Source: Ficedula albicollis
Taxonomy: Eukaryota; Chordata; Aves; Passeriformes; Muscicapidae
Length of the DNA stretch: 64,000 nt
Assembly (NCBI RefSeq): GCF_000247815.1
Contig: NC_021674.1
Location: forward strand, 75,995,559-76,059,558
Direction of reading: 5' to 3'
The notes below the pieces were generated by a model. The model ran no database searches. It worked only from the letters and a program-made list of their open reading frames with translations, and was not told the origin of the DNA. Every line of letters begins with the position of its first letter. Position 1 is the first letter of the stretch. Both the position numbers and the translations under genes were made by a program. Below are positions 38,312 to 51,200 of this stretch, one piece after another.

Positions 38312-38692
38312 GTCTTTGAAAGCGCCACTGGTGAACAATGGAATGTGCAGACCCCAAAGAGCAGCAGCCCAGGGAGAGCTGAGAGCATCCACAATGCCTG
38401 ACGAAGTTGCATAAGGAGATGGAGAAGACACGTAGCAAGCAGCCAGTCCCCAGCAGAAATGCACAACGCTCTCACGGATCTGCTTCTACGCCTGAGGCCG
38501 GGGAGAGAAACCGCACGCAGGCTTTGTCACTCCCTGCCTGCCTGCTGTGAGCCGACTTTAAGACAAATGTGTGATGGCAAAGCAGCAGCCCAAGCGGATT
38601 GATTCTTCTCACTGAGCCAGAGAAACCCTTCTGTGCACAGGGCTGGATGTTTTCCCCCTCCACTTCTGGTTCTGTGAAGCGCAAGGAACTTG

Positions 38693-38854
38693 TCACATTG
38701 TGCCGATCCTGTGGTGAGGCACTTGCAGAGTCTGAAGGTTGGGGCACGTGAAATAAGGAGCTGGAAGGAAGCAGGCTGCTATTCCATTGGAAGCGAAGGG
38801 GAGCGTAGGCCCATAGAATACCTCTTCCTTCCCCTCCTTGCTAACATCCAGCAC
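38693..38854 (-). CDS. KLHL32: KLHL32 terminal coding exon
   Basis: Minus-strand acceptor is tttgccatgcag. It reads VLDVSKEGKEEVFYGPTLPF, ASNGIAACFLPAPYFTCPN and LQTLQVPHHRIGTM, then TGA at 38695-38693. It closes the sixth blade and forms the conserved C-terminal tail. The last residue is Met where the human protein, as I recall, has Ile. Confidence 0.97.
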   Translation of the reverse strand: MLDVSKEGKEEVFYGPTLPFASNGIAACFLPAPYFTCPNLQTLQVPHHRIGTM

Positions 38855-41800
38855 CTGCATGGCAAAGCATACAAAATATTTTTGGGATCACAGAAGAAAG
38901 CTGAAACAAGTTTGCTGGCACCTACCTCATATAATTACTATTAATCCCAGCAGAAAAGTAGCTTCAGAGAATTTTTAGATTATTTATGGATCTGGTGATC
39001 CATTTGCTGTTCTCATCACCCAACTCAAAACCTGAGTGCTCAGGCACTCAGGAGCAAACAAGGACATTGGATCCTGCTTCCTGGCAGGAGAAAGTGTAGC
39101 TGTGCAAGTGGGTTACCCTGTCAGCACAGAGCACAAATAGTTTGCCAGCTCCAAGGTATTTAGGGGGCACAGAAGCTCTATGGAAGATGGGAATGCCAAA
39201 TTAATTACTGACTTAAAGTAAGTAAAGGTATTTGAAAAAAAAGTGGAATTTTTTCCTCCAAAGGAGAGAGAAACTCAGTTTTCCTCAACAGGAAGATAAA
39301 AGGGCTAGTTTTGCTGGTTAAAGCCAGGCACACTGCCAACAGCTGAGCAGGGACAGCACACACAGCTCTGCCAAATCACTCATTATATTTCTTTTCCCTT
39401 TTATGTGGAGACTGTGTCAGGCAGGCTGCCAGTTCATGACCAGTCTGGGGATGTGGACAAATGTCCATTTAAGAAAGCAAGATCCCAGGATTATTTTTGC
39501 TTGTCACTAAGCTGTATTAAAACCCAGGTGCAATACTGCAAAGTACCTGTTGATTATAAATGATCCCAGTGGTGGAGCACAGCTGCTACCTCTATACTGT
39601 GCTACTACTCCATCTAAGCATTATATATCCGAGCCAGCCTGAATCACTTTTTCCAATAAATTTTTTGGTATGATATCCAACAACTTGCTAAAACACAATT
39701 ATGTTAATGAGCAGAACATGTTTTTAACTGTTTATCTTGCATTATCTTACTCTTTACAGATTCATGATACTAAGTGTTCAATATAGGACCAGCAGTTTGG
39801 CAAATTAATATACTCCCTTCTTATGCTAAGCCTAACTTCCAGTCTTATGGGACAGTTTGGAGGTGGAATTCTAAAATCCAAAAAGCTGGAAGCTGATAAA
39901 ATTGTTGTTTATCAGCAAAAGTGCAGAAACTGAGATATAAACAAGAGCTTCTCTCTTTAACTGCCCAGATGGTCACAAAGCAGTGGCTGTGATGCAGAAC
40001 TGCTTCACTCAGAAACATGCAGAAAGATAAGAATTCCTAATTTCTGCACCAAAATATGCCATTAAAGCCATGGATCTGCGGGTGAGCTGCTTTTATAAAA
40101 GATGGGAGAGCAGAAGAGTCTGTTGGACAACCCATTGCCCAGGGCAGGTATTAGAAAACTTCCATTGAAGCTTTAAAGCAGTAGGGCAGGTAGCAGGCTG
40201 ACTGTGCTTGGTCAATGAACAACTCGTTAACTCTGGCTGCCCTTCAGAAACACAAGCTGGAAAGAAAAGAAAAATCCCAATATGGGCTGAAAAATTCTTA
40301 GCCCCATCATCCATTTCTGCAACCCTTTTAATTTTGAACTTGATTGTGCAATAACCAATGAATACATACACACTATTGTACCCAAACCCTGCCAAAGAAT
40401 AATAACCAATGAATATACACACACTATTGTACCCAAACCCTGCCAAAGAAAGACAATTAAACCCTGATTTACTGGAATATCTTAGAGGAATTGCATCTAT
40501 TGGCTCATCTGGAAATACTTTTAATCTCTACAGTATTTCCTCTCTGTTTATGCAGGTTCAGTGGCTGCATAAGAAATACCCTTAATCTTTCCTCTTCACA
40601 TGTATTTTCCTTTTTTAATAACAACCGTGCAAAGCTTATACTTGCAAAATTATTGGAAAAGACTTTAAAAGAAACCTACATCGCTCACCTGGATACATGC
40701 CAAAGGCTCATTTGTCCAAATCGAATAGCCACCAACTAAATATATTCTACCATTGTGGACAGCAACTCCAGACTCATTTTGACCTAAAGCAAAGAAGGAA
40801 ATAGAAATCACTTTCAGTGTTCAATTAACCCTTTTAACACCGAGCGCTGCAGTTCTGTAATGGGATGCAAGCACTCCTGCCTTCAGAATTCCCAACATGG
40901 AGTGAAGGTGAGGCGTGGGGCAGTTCCTTGCTCTCTGCAGGAGCCCTGCCTGGTGCTGCCCAGATGAGCAATAAGGCCAGACGAGCATTAATGTGGCCGT
41001 GCAGGGGACCATCTGCTCCCTCCTCACGTGTGTCACAGGTGACAGGCACGGTCCCCACCTGCCCCTCAGCCCCCAAACAGCCTCAGAGGATGAGAGTGCC
41101 CCTCATGTGCTGCCCACACCTGTTCAGCTCCTCCAGGCACAAGCACGGTGAAAATCACAGGAGCTGCTGTGCAAGTTCATCCCCATAGCAACGGTCTCCC
41201 AACAAGTTTGAAAGTTTTGAAGGAAAAATACAGCCTTAAAAAAATCTGCACTACACAGTTCACCAGGCACATTTACTGCCAGTTGTACTGACAAAAAGAA
41301 AGGCTTAGACAGCTTCTTAAGGTGCAGGTTGTGGAAACTGGAGGCAGTGGAGAAGAGGCTGCCTCACAGCATTCAGTGGGACAGGGTCAGCTCCAGAATG
41401 AGGAGGGCGCCTGCAGTGCCAGGGTTTTGCAGGTGCAAATCAGACGACATCCTTCTCAAAGGCTGTCAGGTCCTCCACATAATAATTAATGAGTGAACAA
41501 AATACAGTTCTGTTTGACCATGTGTAATTCCTTTTTAATCTATGCCTCTCTCCCTAGTGTCCATCAAGTTCTCTGATGGCCTGACTTGGAAACCAAGCAA
41601 CCCTACTGTTGGTGCTTCTCTGAGCATGAGTCACATCCCTGTCTGCAAGCATGGCCAGCAGGTTCAGGGAGGTGATTCTGCCTCTCTACTCCACTCTGGT
41701 GAGACCCCACCAGGAGTGCAGTGTCCAGCCCTGGGGACCTTACTACAGGAGAGGTAGTGGCCGGTTGGAGCAAGTCCAGAGGAAGCCACCAAGTTGATTA

Positions 41801-44800
41801 GAGAGGTGGAGCACCTCTCCTATGATGAAAGGCTGAGAGAATTGGGGTCTCTCAGCCTGAAGAACAGGATGCTTCAGCGGGATTTAATTGTGGCCTTCTG
41901 GTACCAGCAGAGAGCCTACCAGAGAGCTGGAGAGGGACTATTTAAAAGGGCATGTAGTGACAGCACAAGGGGAATTCACTTCAAGCTGGAAGTGAGTAGG
42001 TTTAGATTAGATATTAGGAAAAAATTATTTAATGTGAGGGTGGTGAGGCTGCCCAGAGAAGTTGTGGATGCCCAATCCCAGGAAGTGCTCAAGGTTGGAT
42101 GGGGCTTTGAGCAACTTGGATCTAGTGGGAGGTGTCCCTACCCATGGCAGGTGGTTGGAACTAGATGATAATTAAGGTGCCTTCCAAACCATTCTATGAT
42201 TCTGTGTCTCTCCCTGGGATTCAAGTGGATACTACACCTGGGACTTCTATCATGTGGATGTCAACTTTGGTAGGCTGGGTGGCAGGGACAGTGAACTGCA
42301 GTGTTTTGCAAGTTCTAGCTCTAACAGCTCTTCCTAGTGAGTCAAGAAGAATTTTACAGATCCTTAAGTTAACTAAGTGCTCAATTAATTCCTGACTTGA
42401 TGGAATTCCAACAAGGACATGTCCTTTTGGGTAACTTATTAAGAAGATAGTTAGATATTTTAAATAGATATTTAGAAATAAGTGAGAGTTAACAGATTTC
42501 AGTGAAAGCTCTGCCCTATAATGCCAGCAGAAACCACTAGAAAATGATGTTACACGGCAAAGATCTATCAGTCTCTTGTACACTCAAACAGGGAGCTAAA
42601 CCAATACCACAGGCAAGCTTTTGAAGAATTTAAAAACAGTACTGGTAATATTATGACAATTTTTTTTGACTGCTTAAATAAACGAGATTTATCTGCACCT
42701 TCTTCAAAATTGAATGTACAATGTACTAAAACAAATGTTCTGTAGACCACTGAATGCCAGAATTGTAATGAAGAGTCTTCTTGGCTAACAGTGGTCCCTA
42801 AATTGGAAGCATTTTTAGCAAGTTCACAGAGTTCCACACACTAAAGGCACCTAAAGAGAAAAGATGTTTCAGTTCAAGAGGCGAGTTCCCCTTTTGTCCA
42901 GTGCTCACCTGTCAGCATGTTGAAGCTGCAGCGGGTCCACTGGTCGGTGTCTATGCTGTAGGAGTCGATGTGACGCACCAGGATGCGGTCGTTGTTGTAG
43001 TCCAGGTCATTCCCACCCAGCACGTACAGCTTCCTCTGGACAGCGGCCATGGAGTGGTACACTCTCCTCTGCAGCATCGGGCTACGGCTCGACCACTTGT
43101 TCTGGAAAGAGAGCTTGTCTGAGCACTGCTCAGACACACCTACAGTGGCAGTGCAATGAGCAGTAGCACAGTGCTGGTTTCTTCTCACCCTTGGTCAGGA
43201 ATCACAAGTGCATATACTGGTTCTGTTCATATGCTAGATGTGTGTTGGTTCTAACACTGAATGAGGATAGTGGACTTCCCACACGTGGTTTACAGTTCTC
43301 ACATTTAAGTTCATTAATTTAATGGCATTTCTTGCTCTATTTTCTTTTGTCTAGCTCATCAGGTTTCAAAGGTCTTTTTTTTCTTTATAAATCACTAGCA
43401 AATTCTCCTTAAACCACACTATTAAAAGTCTCCTTTGTATACATGTAGTGCTAAAATTATCTGCACCAATGAGCTCTGTTACGAGAGAGAAGAGATTCTT
43501 CTGCCTTTTGTTATTCAGAAGCTTATTTGATCTTATCCTTGGGGAATAAAGCAACAGGAAAAATAATTTCCTAAAGAATCTTCTCAAATGATTCATTTGG
43601 TCTAACGTCAACCCTTTATTTGTGGCAACTTACAAAGTTACAACCCTTTGTGTATTTTTCTTACTCATTAACAATATTCAAGAATTTTACCTGTTTAGAG
43701 GAGAGGCAGGAAGACAAGGGATTAAAGCAGAGTATTTTTTACCTGAGAAAACAATTGCTCCTGCTATGCCTACCAAATCAAACAACCTGGATAGGATTAA
43801 TTTAAGTGGAGGAAGTTAAAAATCTGTGAGGAATTTTTTTTGTGATACCTGTGCAGCAACTCCAGAGTCTCTAAGCCTTCCGCCTTTTAACCTCCACAAT
43901 ATATAGCTATACGTTTCAAAGCGTAATAGTTGAGTATTAGGCATTAATGCTGGCATTAGTAGTCCAGTCTCTTAACACCAGACTATAGACACCATCTGCT
44001 TTGCCAAGCCTGCCCGCATCCCCTGATTATGTGTTCAGCTTCCTCCGCTGCAGGGCCTGCCAGGTGAGCCTCAAAGCGCTGCAAAGGCAGCGAAGCAGAG
44101 GGGCCTGGCAGGGTCACTCCTAATCAGGCGGCGTGTGAATACTGATGAGGCGGGGAGGCCGGGGTCAGGCTGGCAGGTAGCTGTGTGCTCGGCGGCAGAT
44201 GGCAGGCATTATCGCCGCGCCGCCAAGGCCTCGCGCGCGAGCAGGCGCGGCTCCCTGATGGAGCCATTGAGATTCCGCGCGAGGTGCGAGCAGATGCGGC
44301 GCTTTCCAGCACCCCCCGTAAACAATATGCCAGCAGAATGCTTAAGGAGAGCTGGTGTGTACAAACACGGAGCAGGCGTCTTTTGAAGAAGGCGAGGGCA
44401 CAACTCCCCTGTAACTCTTCGCGCGCCAGGGCGGGTTCCTCGCCGCCAGCACGGCACACCGAGGCAGCCCCAGCCGCTATTTTGGGGTGCAACTTCCACG
44501 CCAGCAAGTGACGAGCCCAGGTGAAAGGTGCACAATAGAGACATGGTACCCAAACAGGTGTCCCCCTCATAAGCAATGTAAGATTGCTGCCTGTAATTGC
44601 TACTTGCATTTAGGACAGCCAGCATTTGTAGTCGATGACAAACCTGGAGCTGAGTGTGTCATCTCCTGCTTTCTGCTTCAGGCCCCACATGTGCTATGCT
44701 TTAAAAAGTCAGTGGGAACCACATAGAAGTATCTCCTGGAACAATTTTGTTCCAAATACAGCAATCAAAACCTCTATCCTACAATCAGAAAAGTCAATAC

Positions 44801-45170
44801 TCTTCCACGTGGGTGTAAATCAGGCTATGCAACTCTGATTGCAAGCTTGGGACTTTTAATTCCTAATACAAGCAAGAGGGCACAACCATGCCCTAACCCT
44901 CAGAAATGGTTACTGAGCCATGCTAACCTAATCAAAACACATACATAATGTATGAAATAATCCCTAAAAGATATTTTAGGTGCTTGGGTAATGAAATGAT
45001 AGGCACCCTTGCAGTCAGCAGAGTAAGTCACGGCTAGGTAGTGCAGTTCTCAAAGTATTCAGGAAACAAAAAGGTCCATATATGAAATTCAAAACAGAAA
45101 TGCCAATGACAAGGAGCGGTTTTGGAACACTGACTTTGAGTACACATTGCCCAGGGCTGCTGCTGGATTA

Positions 45171-45214
<44 letters not shown>

Positions 45215-48200
45215 CTCATAAGCAATGTAAGATTGCTGCCTGTAATTGCTACTTGCATTTAGGACAGCCAGCATTTGTAGTCGATGACAAACCTGGAGCT
45301 GAGTGTGTCATCTCCTGCTTTCTGCTCACGGCCCCACATGTGCTATGCTTTAAAAAGTCAGTGGGAACCACATAGAAGTATCTCCTGGAACAATTTTGTT
45401 CCAAATACAGCAATCAAAACCTCTATCCTACAATCAGAAAAGTCAATACTCTTCCACGTGGGTGTAAATCAGGCTATGCAACTCTGATTGCAAGCTTGGG
45501 ACTTTTAATTCCTAATACAAGCAAGAGGGCACAACCATGCCCTAACCCTCAGAAATGGTTACTGAGCCATGCTAACCTAATCAAAACACATACATAATGT
45601 ATGAAATAATCCCTAAAAGATATTTTAGGTGCTTGGGTAATGAAATGATAGGCACCCTTGCAGTCAGCAGAGTAAGTCACGGCTAGGTAGTGCAGTTCTC
45701 AAAGTATTCAGGAAACAAAAAGGTCCATATATGAAATTCAAAACAGAAATGCCAATGACAAGGAGCGGTTTTGGAACACTGACTTTGAGTACACATTGCC
45801 CAGGGCTGCTGCTGGATTACAAAAAAAAAAAAAAAAAAAGAACAAGCAAAATAAATACTGGTAAATACAGGGGATTTAAAGCATTGTATTTAATCTAAGA
45901 TGTTTCCAATTCCTACAGGCTTAAAAAAACATAATAAGTTGTCAGGGTCTGCATTACTCTGTTAAAATCACACATCAGTACAAAGTGAATTTAAAACACC
46001 ACTAATTCAAATGGTCAGCACTTCAGCCTTACAAAATCTTTCTATTTATTTGCCAAGAGATCTGTTTGAAGCAAAACAAAACATAGAATACAGATACTCA
46101 CCTGCTTAGGATCATAGACCATGAGTCTATTTTGATATTGTGCAGTATTTGTTACTCCTCCTATAAAAGAGTTTATACAGGTTAGATTTTTTCATACAAG
46201 CACGGCCAGGACCAAGATCAGGTACAGTAAAACAACCAATTCTAGAGTTCATTTGCAGATAATAATTACATTACATACCACCACTTCTGCTTACATTCCA
46301 CTGCACTTCTTGGTCTGCTTACAAGGGAAAAAGCAGCTCCATTTGTCAAACATGTACAAACACAGAACAGCATCAATTAACACCCCCCCCAACACATTTC
46401 CTTTGTAGAGCTAATTCCTTGGGCCAAAATGAGTTAAAAATTGATCTATTTATACATAATTGTGCATTCAGCCTTCATCAAGAAACGAAGATAAAATCCA
46501 TTCCTGTTCCAAGGAACATACAGCGTGTGACGCAGTTTAAAAGAGAAGGAGGTGGGCTTGGGCATCAATGAGAAGGAAGAGGTCAGAGAGAAGCTCTGCC
46601 TTACCAGGAGCATGACAGGGGATACCACTGCCAGTTAGAAAGCACAGTTCAAGCCTGTGCATCTGTGCTTATCTAAACATTTGAAAGACATTCTCTACTT
46701 AGCTTGTATTCTAGAGAATATCCCCTTGTTTAATCATAAGCTTAGGTTGGAAAATTCTTCCACAGTGACCAGAAACAACTCTACCCTCTACTTTTCAACA
46801 GTGGTCAAGAAAGCATGGTGTAAAGCACCTCAGAGAAGCTCAGAACAGAGTCTGACCCAAGTAGATGCTGCAAACCATCTGTTTACCTCAACAAAGTAAA
46901 GAGACATTCAATGCCCAATCATCTTCTTATTTTGTTTTAAATGGCAAATTTCACTAAGTACACATGGAAAACTTCTTCAGTCTGTAATCTTACCTGTGCA
47001 AACATGTTTTTGAATGTGCTCAAGCCTTCTGGGGACATGGTGTCACTGCAGCACTGCCACAGTTCCCAGTCCCCCTCTGTCACAATGCTGGGCCCATGGG
47101 AAGATGGAATCAGAAATAACACCTGCAAGCTGCACCTCACCTTCATCCTGCCATGCGGGCTGGGCAGAACTAGGGCATGTCAGTGGCCACACCAGGGACA
47201 CTCACACTGACAAACTATTTATATTACAGTTTTAATGGCATGTACCAATAGTGGACAAAATCCACAGCAGTGAGAGGAAGGACTTTCACCTTATTATATT
47301 TTGTTTTGTTGATGCTTCAGCCAGGACAGTGACTTTACATTCCTGCTGGCTGAGCTATGGCCCAGTCCCACTAAGCTTGTTGGGTTGGTTTTTTCCCCTC
47401 TTATCCCCAAACTCTGTGCTGGGGAATCCTCATTTAGCCAGCCTCCAGCTAGGCCAAGGGCAGCATTTTGGTTCAGAGCCATATTGTGATTTTGAAACAA
47501 CTCTGCCACCTCCCCCATGTCATTTTAGGCTGTAGGTTTGGTGTGGTGTGCATTCAAGTTAAACCAGAAGCTCTGTTCCAGATGTGCACCAACCATGCTC
47601 CAGTTCCTAATGGCAGCATAAGGGTGTGAAATAGTAACTGCTCTTTTGGCTTTGTACCACCTGACTACTGGGAACATTTGAGCCAGAGGACCAGAACAGA
47701 CATAGTCCAAAGTAAAAAATGTGAAGGGTACGTGGAGTAAACATAGAGAACTTGGTGCCAAGGTTTTACCTGCTGATCTGCTCCTGCTGGGCTGAGCTAT
47801 TTGCTGACACAGAAGTGCCCTCGGATCACCCAAAAAACTTGAGTAGGGGCAAGAATCAATGCAGAAACTACAGCTACATCTATTTTAGAGTCTTTTCTTC
47901 AACTGCAGCAGCAAGGAGAAATGATGGTGTTACTTGGGTGCATCTCTGCAAACACCAGCCTGTACTGGGCACCTACAGAGGGGTGGCTGCCCCAGCTCCC
48001 AGCTCAGAGATGCTCACAGGCTGAGAGATAGCTGGAAGGAGATGTAGTCTCCCCAAATTGTTTCCATCACACTGTGCCACACCCTGCCCATCACAGCACA
48101 TGTGAAGTGCACACACAGGAACAGGCATTGGAAAGCAAAGACTGCCCCTGTGTCTGATCTCACAATCTGTTAGTTGTCTCTACGCTGTTGTGCAGCCTTC

Positions 48201-51200
48201 ACATTCCTAGTGGCCACCAGCCACACAGACAAAACAATCTTTTCTAGTATCTTTTTTGTAATTTGATTTTTTTTCTACATACAGTTATTTTCACTCCCAT
48301 CACAATGTCTAAAATAAGACATCAGATTAGTATTTTGAAAAATAAAAATCAGAGTTATTTGGATTATTACCTCCAGAATGTTTAACTACAGGAGACACAT
48401 TTGAAACACAGTCCTTGGTCATGCATTTCCATTCTGAAAAGACCCCTTTAATTTGGGGGAGAAGACGTGAAGGAAGAAGAGAAAGAAGAGTGTTGCTTCC
48501 TCATAAAGTAATAAAATAAGCAAATAAGCAAAATTATTTGCTTCTCTTCACAAAGGACCCCTCACATCAAGCACACAGCTTACATCTTTTCCCCTGCAAT
48601 ATTGCTCATCTCTGGTGTTTTATCATTACATTCCCTTCACATACGGCTCTTCACTTTTAGATTAATCTGCCAAAATGAGATGCTAAGGATTTGCATACAG
48701 ATTTGACTACACAAAAATAGATCTGGAATTAATAACAGTCTCTATATGTTTTAATTTCTTCTAGACTGGAGTACCCTTGCCTCCAGCAGTATTCTTGGCT
48801 TTGAAAGTCATCAAGCTGATTTGTCTGCTCTTAGGTTATGATGCCACATGCTGCTACACTGTCCCCTGCAATCAAAGTGCTCGCAGAGATAGATTCCATG
48901 CCTTCCCCTAACAAGTATATTTTATAGATTGGCAGTTTTGATCTCCCCTCCCCAGGGGGATAATCTGCATCTTAACAGGTTTCTATAGATACATCTGTCA
49001 TTAAATATGCCATCTTATATCTGCATCAATTTTCAAACTCTAGTTCCTTCTAACTTTGAAGTGCTATAGCAAAAGTTTAAAATTTTCTGCCAAAATTCAG
49101 ATTTAACAAGTCTGCAATATCCTCTTGAACTATTTTTTAAAAAATACTACAGACAGCTGGGAAAGGGCAAAAGAGCAGAAATATGTCTCTTAAAAATAAG
49201 AAAAGGGGGGAAAGAGTTTAAATGGTACTAAAAAAATACATACTTTCTCAGAAAAGAAATGGGGTAATTCTGAGAGAATTTCCTGAACTTCTCTGTTGTG
49301 TTTTCTACGAGGAAAGGAGAGGACAGAGAGGCATCGTAACGAGATATGGTAGTTAAAAATACAAACCACACTATTAAATTTGATGTCAAGCAGTAACAGC
49401 TAATGTGGTAGTAACCCAACAGTTAGAGAAGAAGAAAAAAAAAGCCTGTCTAGTTTAATGACAGAAAATTTACAGTTTGGTCAGCATTTGCTGTTTTTAT
49501 AAACAGAGTGATGATGACACCATTTTAACATGAGCAGCTTGCTTTGAGGACTCCAGTTCCTGGGGGCAAGGAGCACCTTCAGGACAAGACTGTCTTTCTT
49601 ACTTTTACAGACAGGAGCACACCCTGTGGAAAGGCCCATGGGCTCACAATGTTTTTACATTGCCACAATAACTGTCCCTTACTCCTTTGTAGGCTGTAAA
49701 TGTTTCTTTTTAAGCCTTCCAAGACCTGTAAATTCCCAGCTCATGCAACAGTGCCCCCCTACATGGGGAAATTGCTCAAGGATTCCAAAATACACCTTGT
49801 CCATCCCTTTCCCACGCTCGATAAACATTTTGTTCCATCCCTTTCCCACACTTGATAAACATTTTGTGTTATTACAGTCCCCCCAAACACCCCACAAACT
49901 GCACTGAGAAACCTCTTCAAGACACACTTCTAAAAAGAGAAGGGTAGGAGGCATTCAACATTTAACATTTTCCTAAATGTTGATTCATTTAGGATTCAAC
50001 ATTTTCCAAAACGACAATTTATAAACCATATTTATAACGTGGCCTAGCAAGGCCCCCATGACTTGAGAAATCTAATCCAATCCAAATCCCCCAGAAAATA
50101 GCACAACTCTCTCTGCAGTCCCCAAATGCTAGGCTGTGTGCGGCAACCCGAGTTCACTGGGAGAAGTGTAAAACTACACGTTGGCAAAGAGCTCCCATGT
50201 GTGCTCCTTCCAGAAAATCCAGGGAATATATAGAAGCCCATGACATGCACCCTAAGGTGCTCTGCTATTTTAAAGCAGAAATCTCTCCTCCCTTAGGTGT
50301 CTGTGTGTTAAATACAAGATGATCCTTGCTCAACATGCAAACCTCCTGCCTCCTGCTGCAGCCAGGTGCAGTGAGGACAGCTGAGCTGGAGCATCTTCTC
50401 CCAAGGTAAGGAGTCCCCTGCAAGAGGCCAACAGCAGCTCTAGCACTCTTTGGCTCCAGATGCAATCCAGCAAGAGGGGCATGAGCCCTAGGTTTGTTTA
50501 AATCATTAAAGACGGATGTTTGCATTCAATCTAAGGAGAATCAATGATCAAACCAATAATGCCCACCACTGAAAGGTGTGAGATCATTCATTCAAATACA
50601 GTAAAAATGAAGTCTGTATATATATGGAACATACAGAGACTAAAACTGGGCCACTAAGGCAATTCTTATGTACTTGTTATCCTCCCATTCCCAGCAAATC
50701 CTGTGCCAGCTACAATGCAAAACTTGATTTGGATAGATTCTGTAAACTCCTATTATTCCAGATCTATTTTTCATAAAAGAATTTTATAGGCTTTTGCTAA
50801 GAAAAAATTCTTTACTTCACAACAGCCTATGGATAGTAAGGTCATACTCTTCATCCCAAATCACTTGCAAACTAAGAATAATTCTTCAAGATATGTTATC
50901 ACCATCATTTCCTTAGTCAAAATCTCCACCATTAGGGAAAAAAACAATTTAAAAATCAAAATAATGAATCTTGAAGTCTGAAAAAAAAAATTTATCTCCT
51001 ATATTAACTACAAAGCAACCGTACAGGGATGGCTTGTTTACCCCTTCCCCCATAAAAAGCTGAGTTTTTATGTGCATGTCAAGATGTTATTTTAGCTGAC
51101 ACACTTAAGGTCAGACAACTCAGGCCTCTGCAAAACACCAGTGTAACACTTTGTTTTAAACAAGACTTTTCATGTGCTAATCTCTGGAGCACCTAAGGCA

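Larger units (their letters stand above)
32863..38692. other. Intergenic space between convergent MMS22L and KLHL32
   Basis: No gene is recognisable. It holds an AT-rich hairpin (35126-35149), a 68-bp tandem duplication (37007-37142) and probably the KLHL32 3' UTR next to 38693. Open frames at 32785-33329, 35457-35879 and 36639-36987 have no similarity that I know. Confidence 0.65.
43102..46101 (-). other. KLHL32 intron with CpG-rich block and tandem duplication
   Basis: It contains a CpG-rich block (about 44010-44515) and a 649-bp-period tandem duplication (44564-45839). The remainder is AT-rich and unremarkable. Confidence 0.75.

Noticed and set aside
41794..42168. 124-residue open frame
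   Set aside because: It is CR1 3' sequence ending in the family terminus.
44124..44625. Long overlapping open frames on both strands
   Set aside because: They fall in the CpG-rich block where stop codons are scarce. No splice support or similarity was seen.
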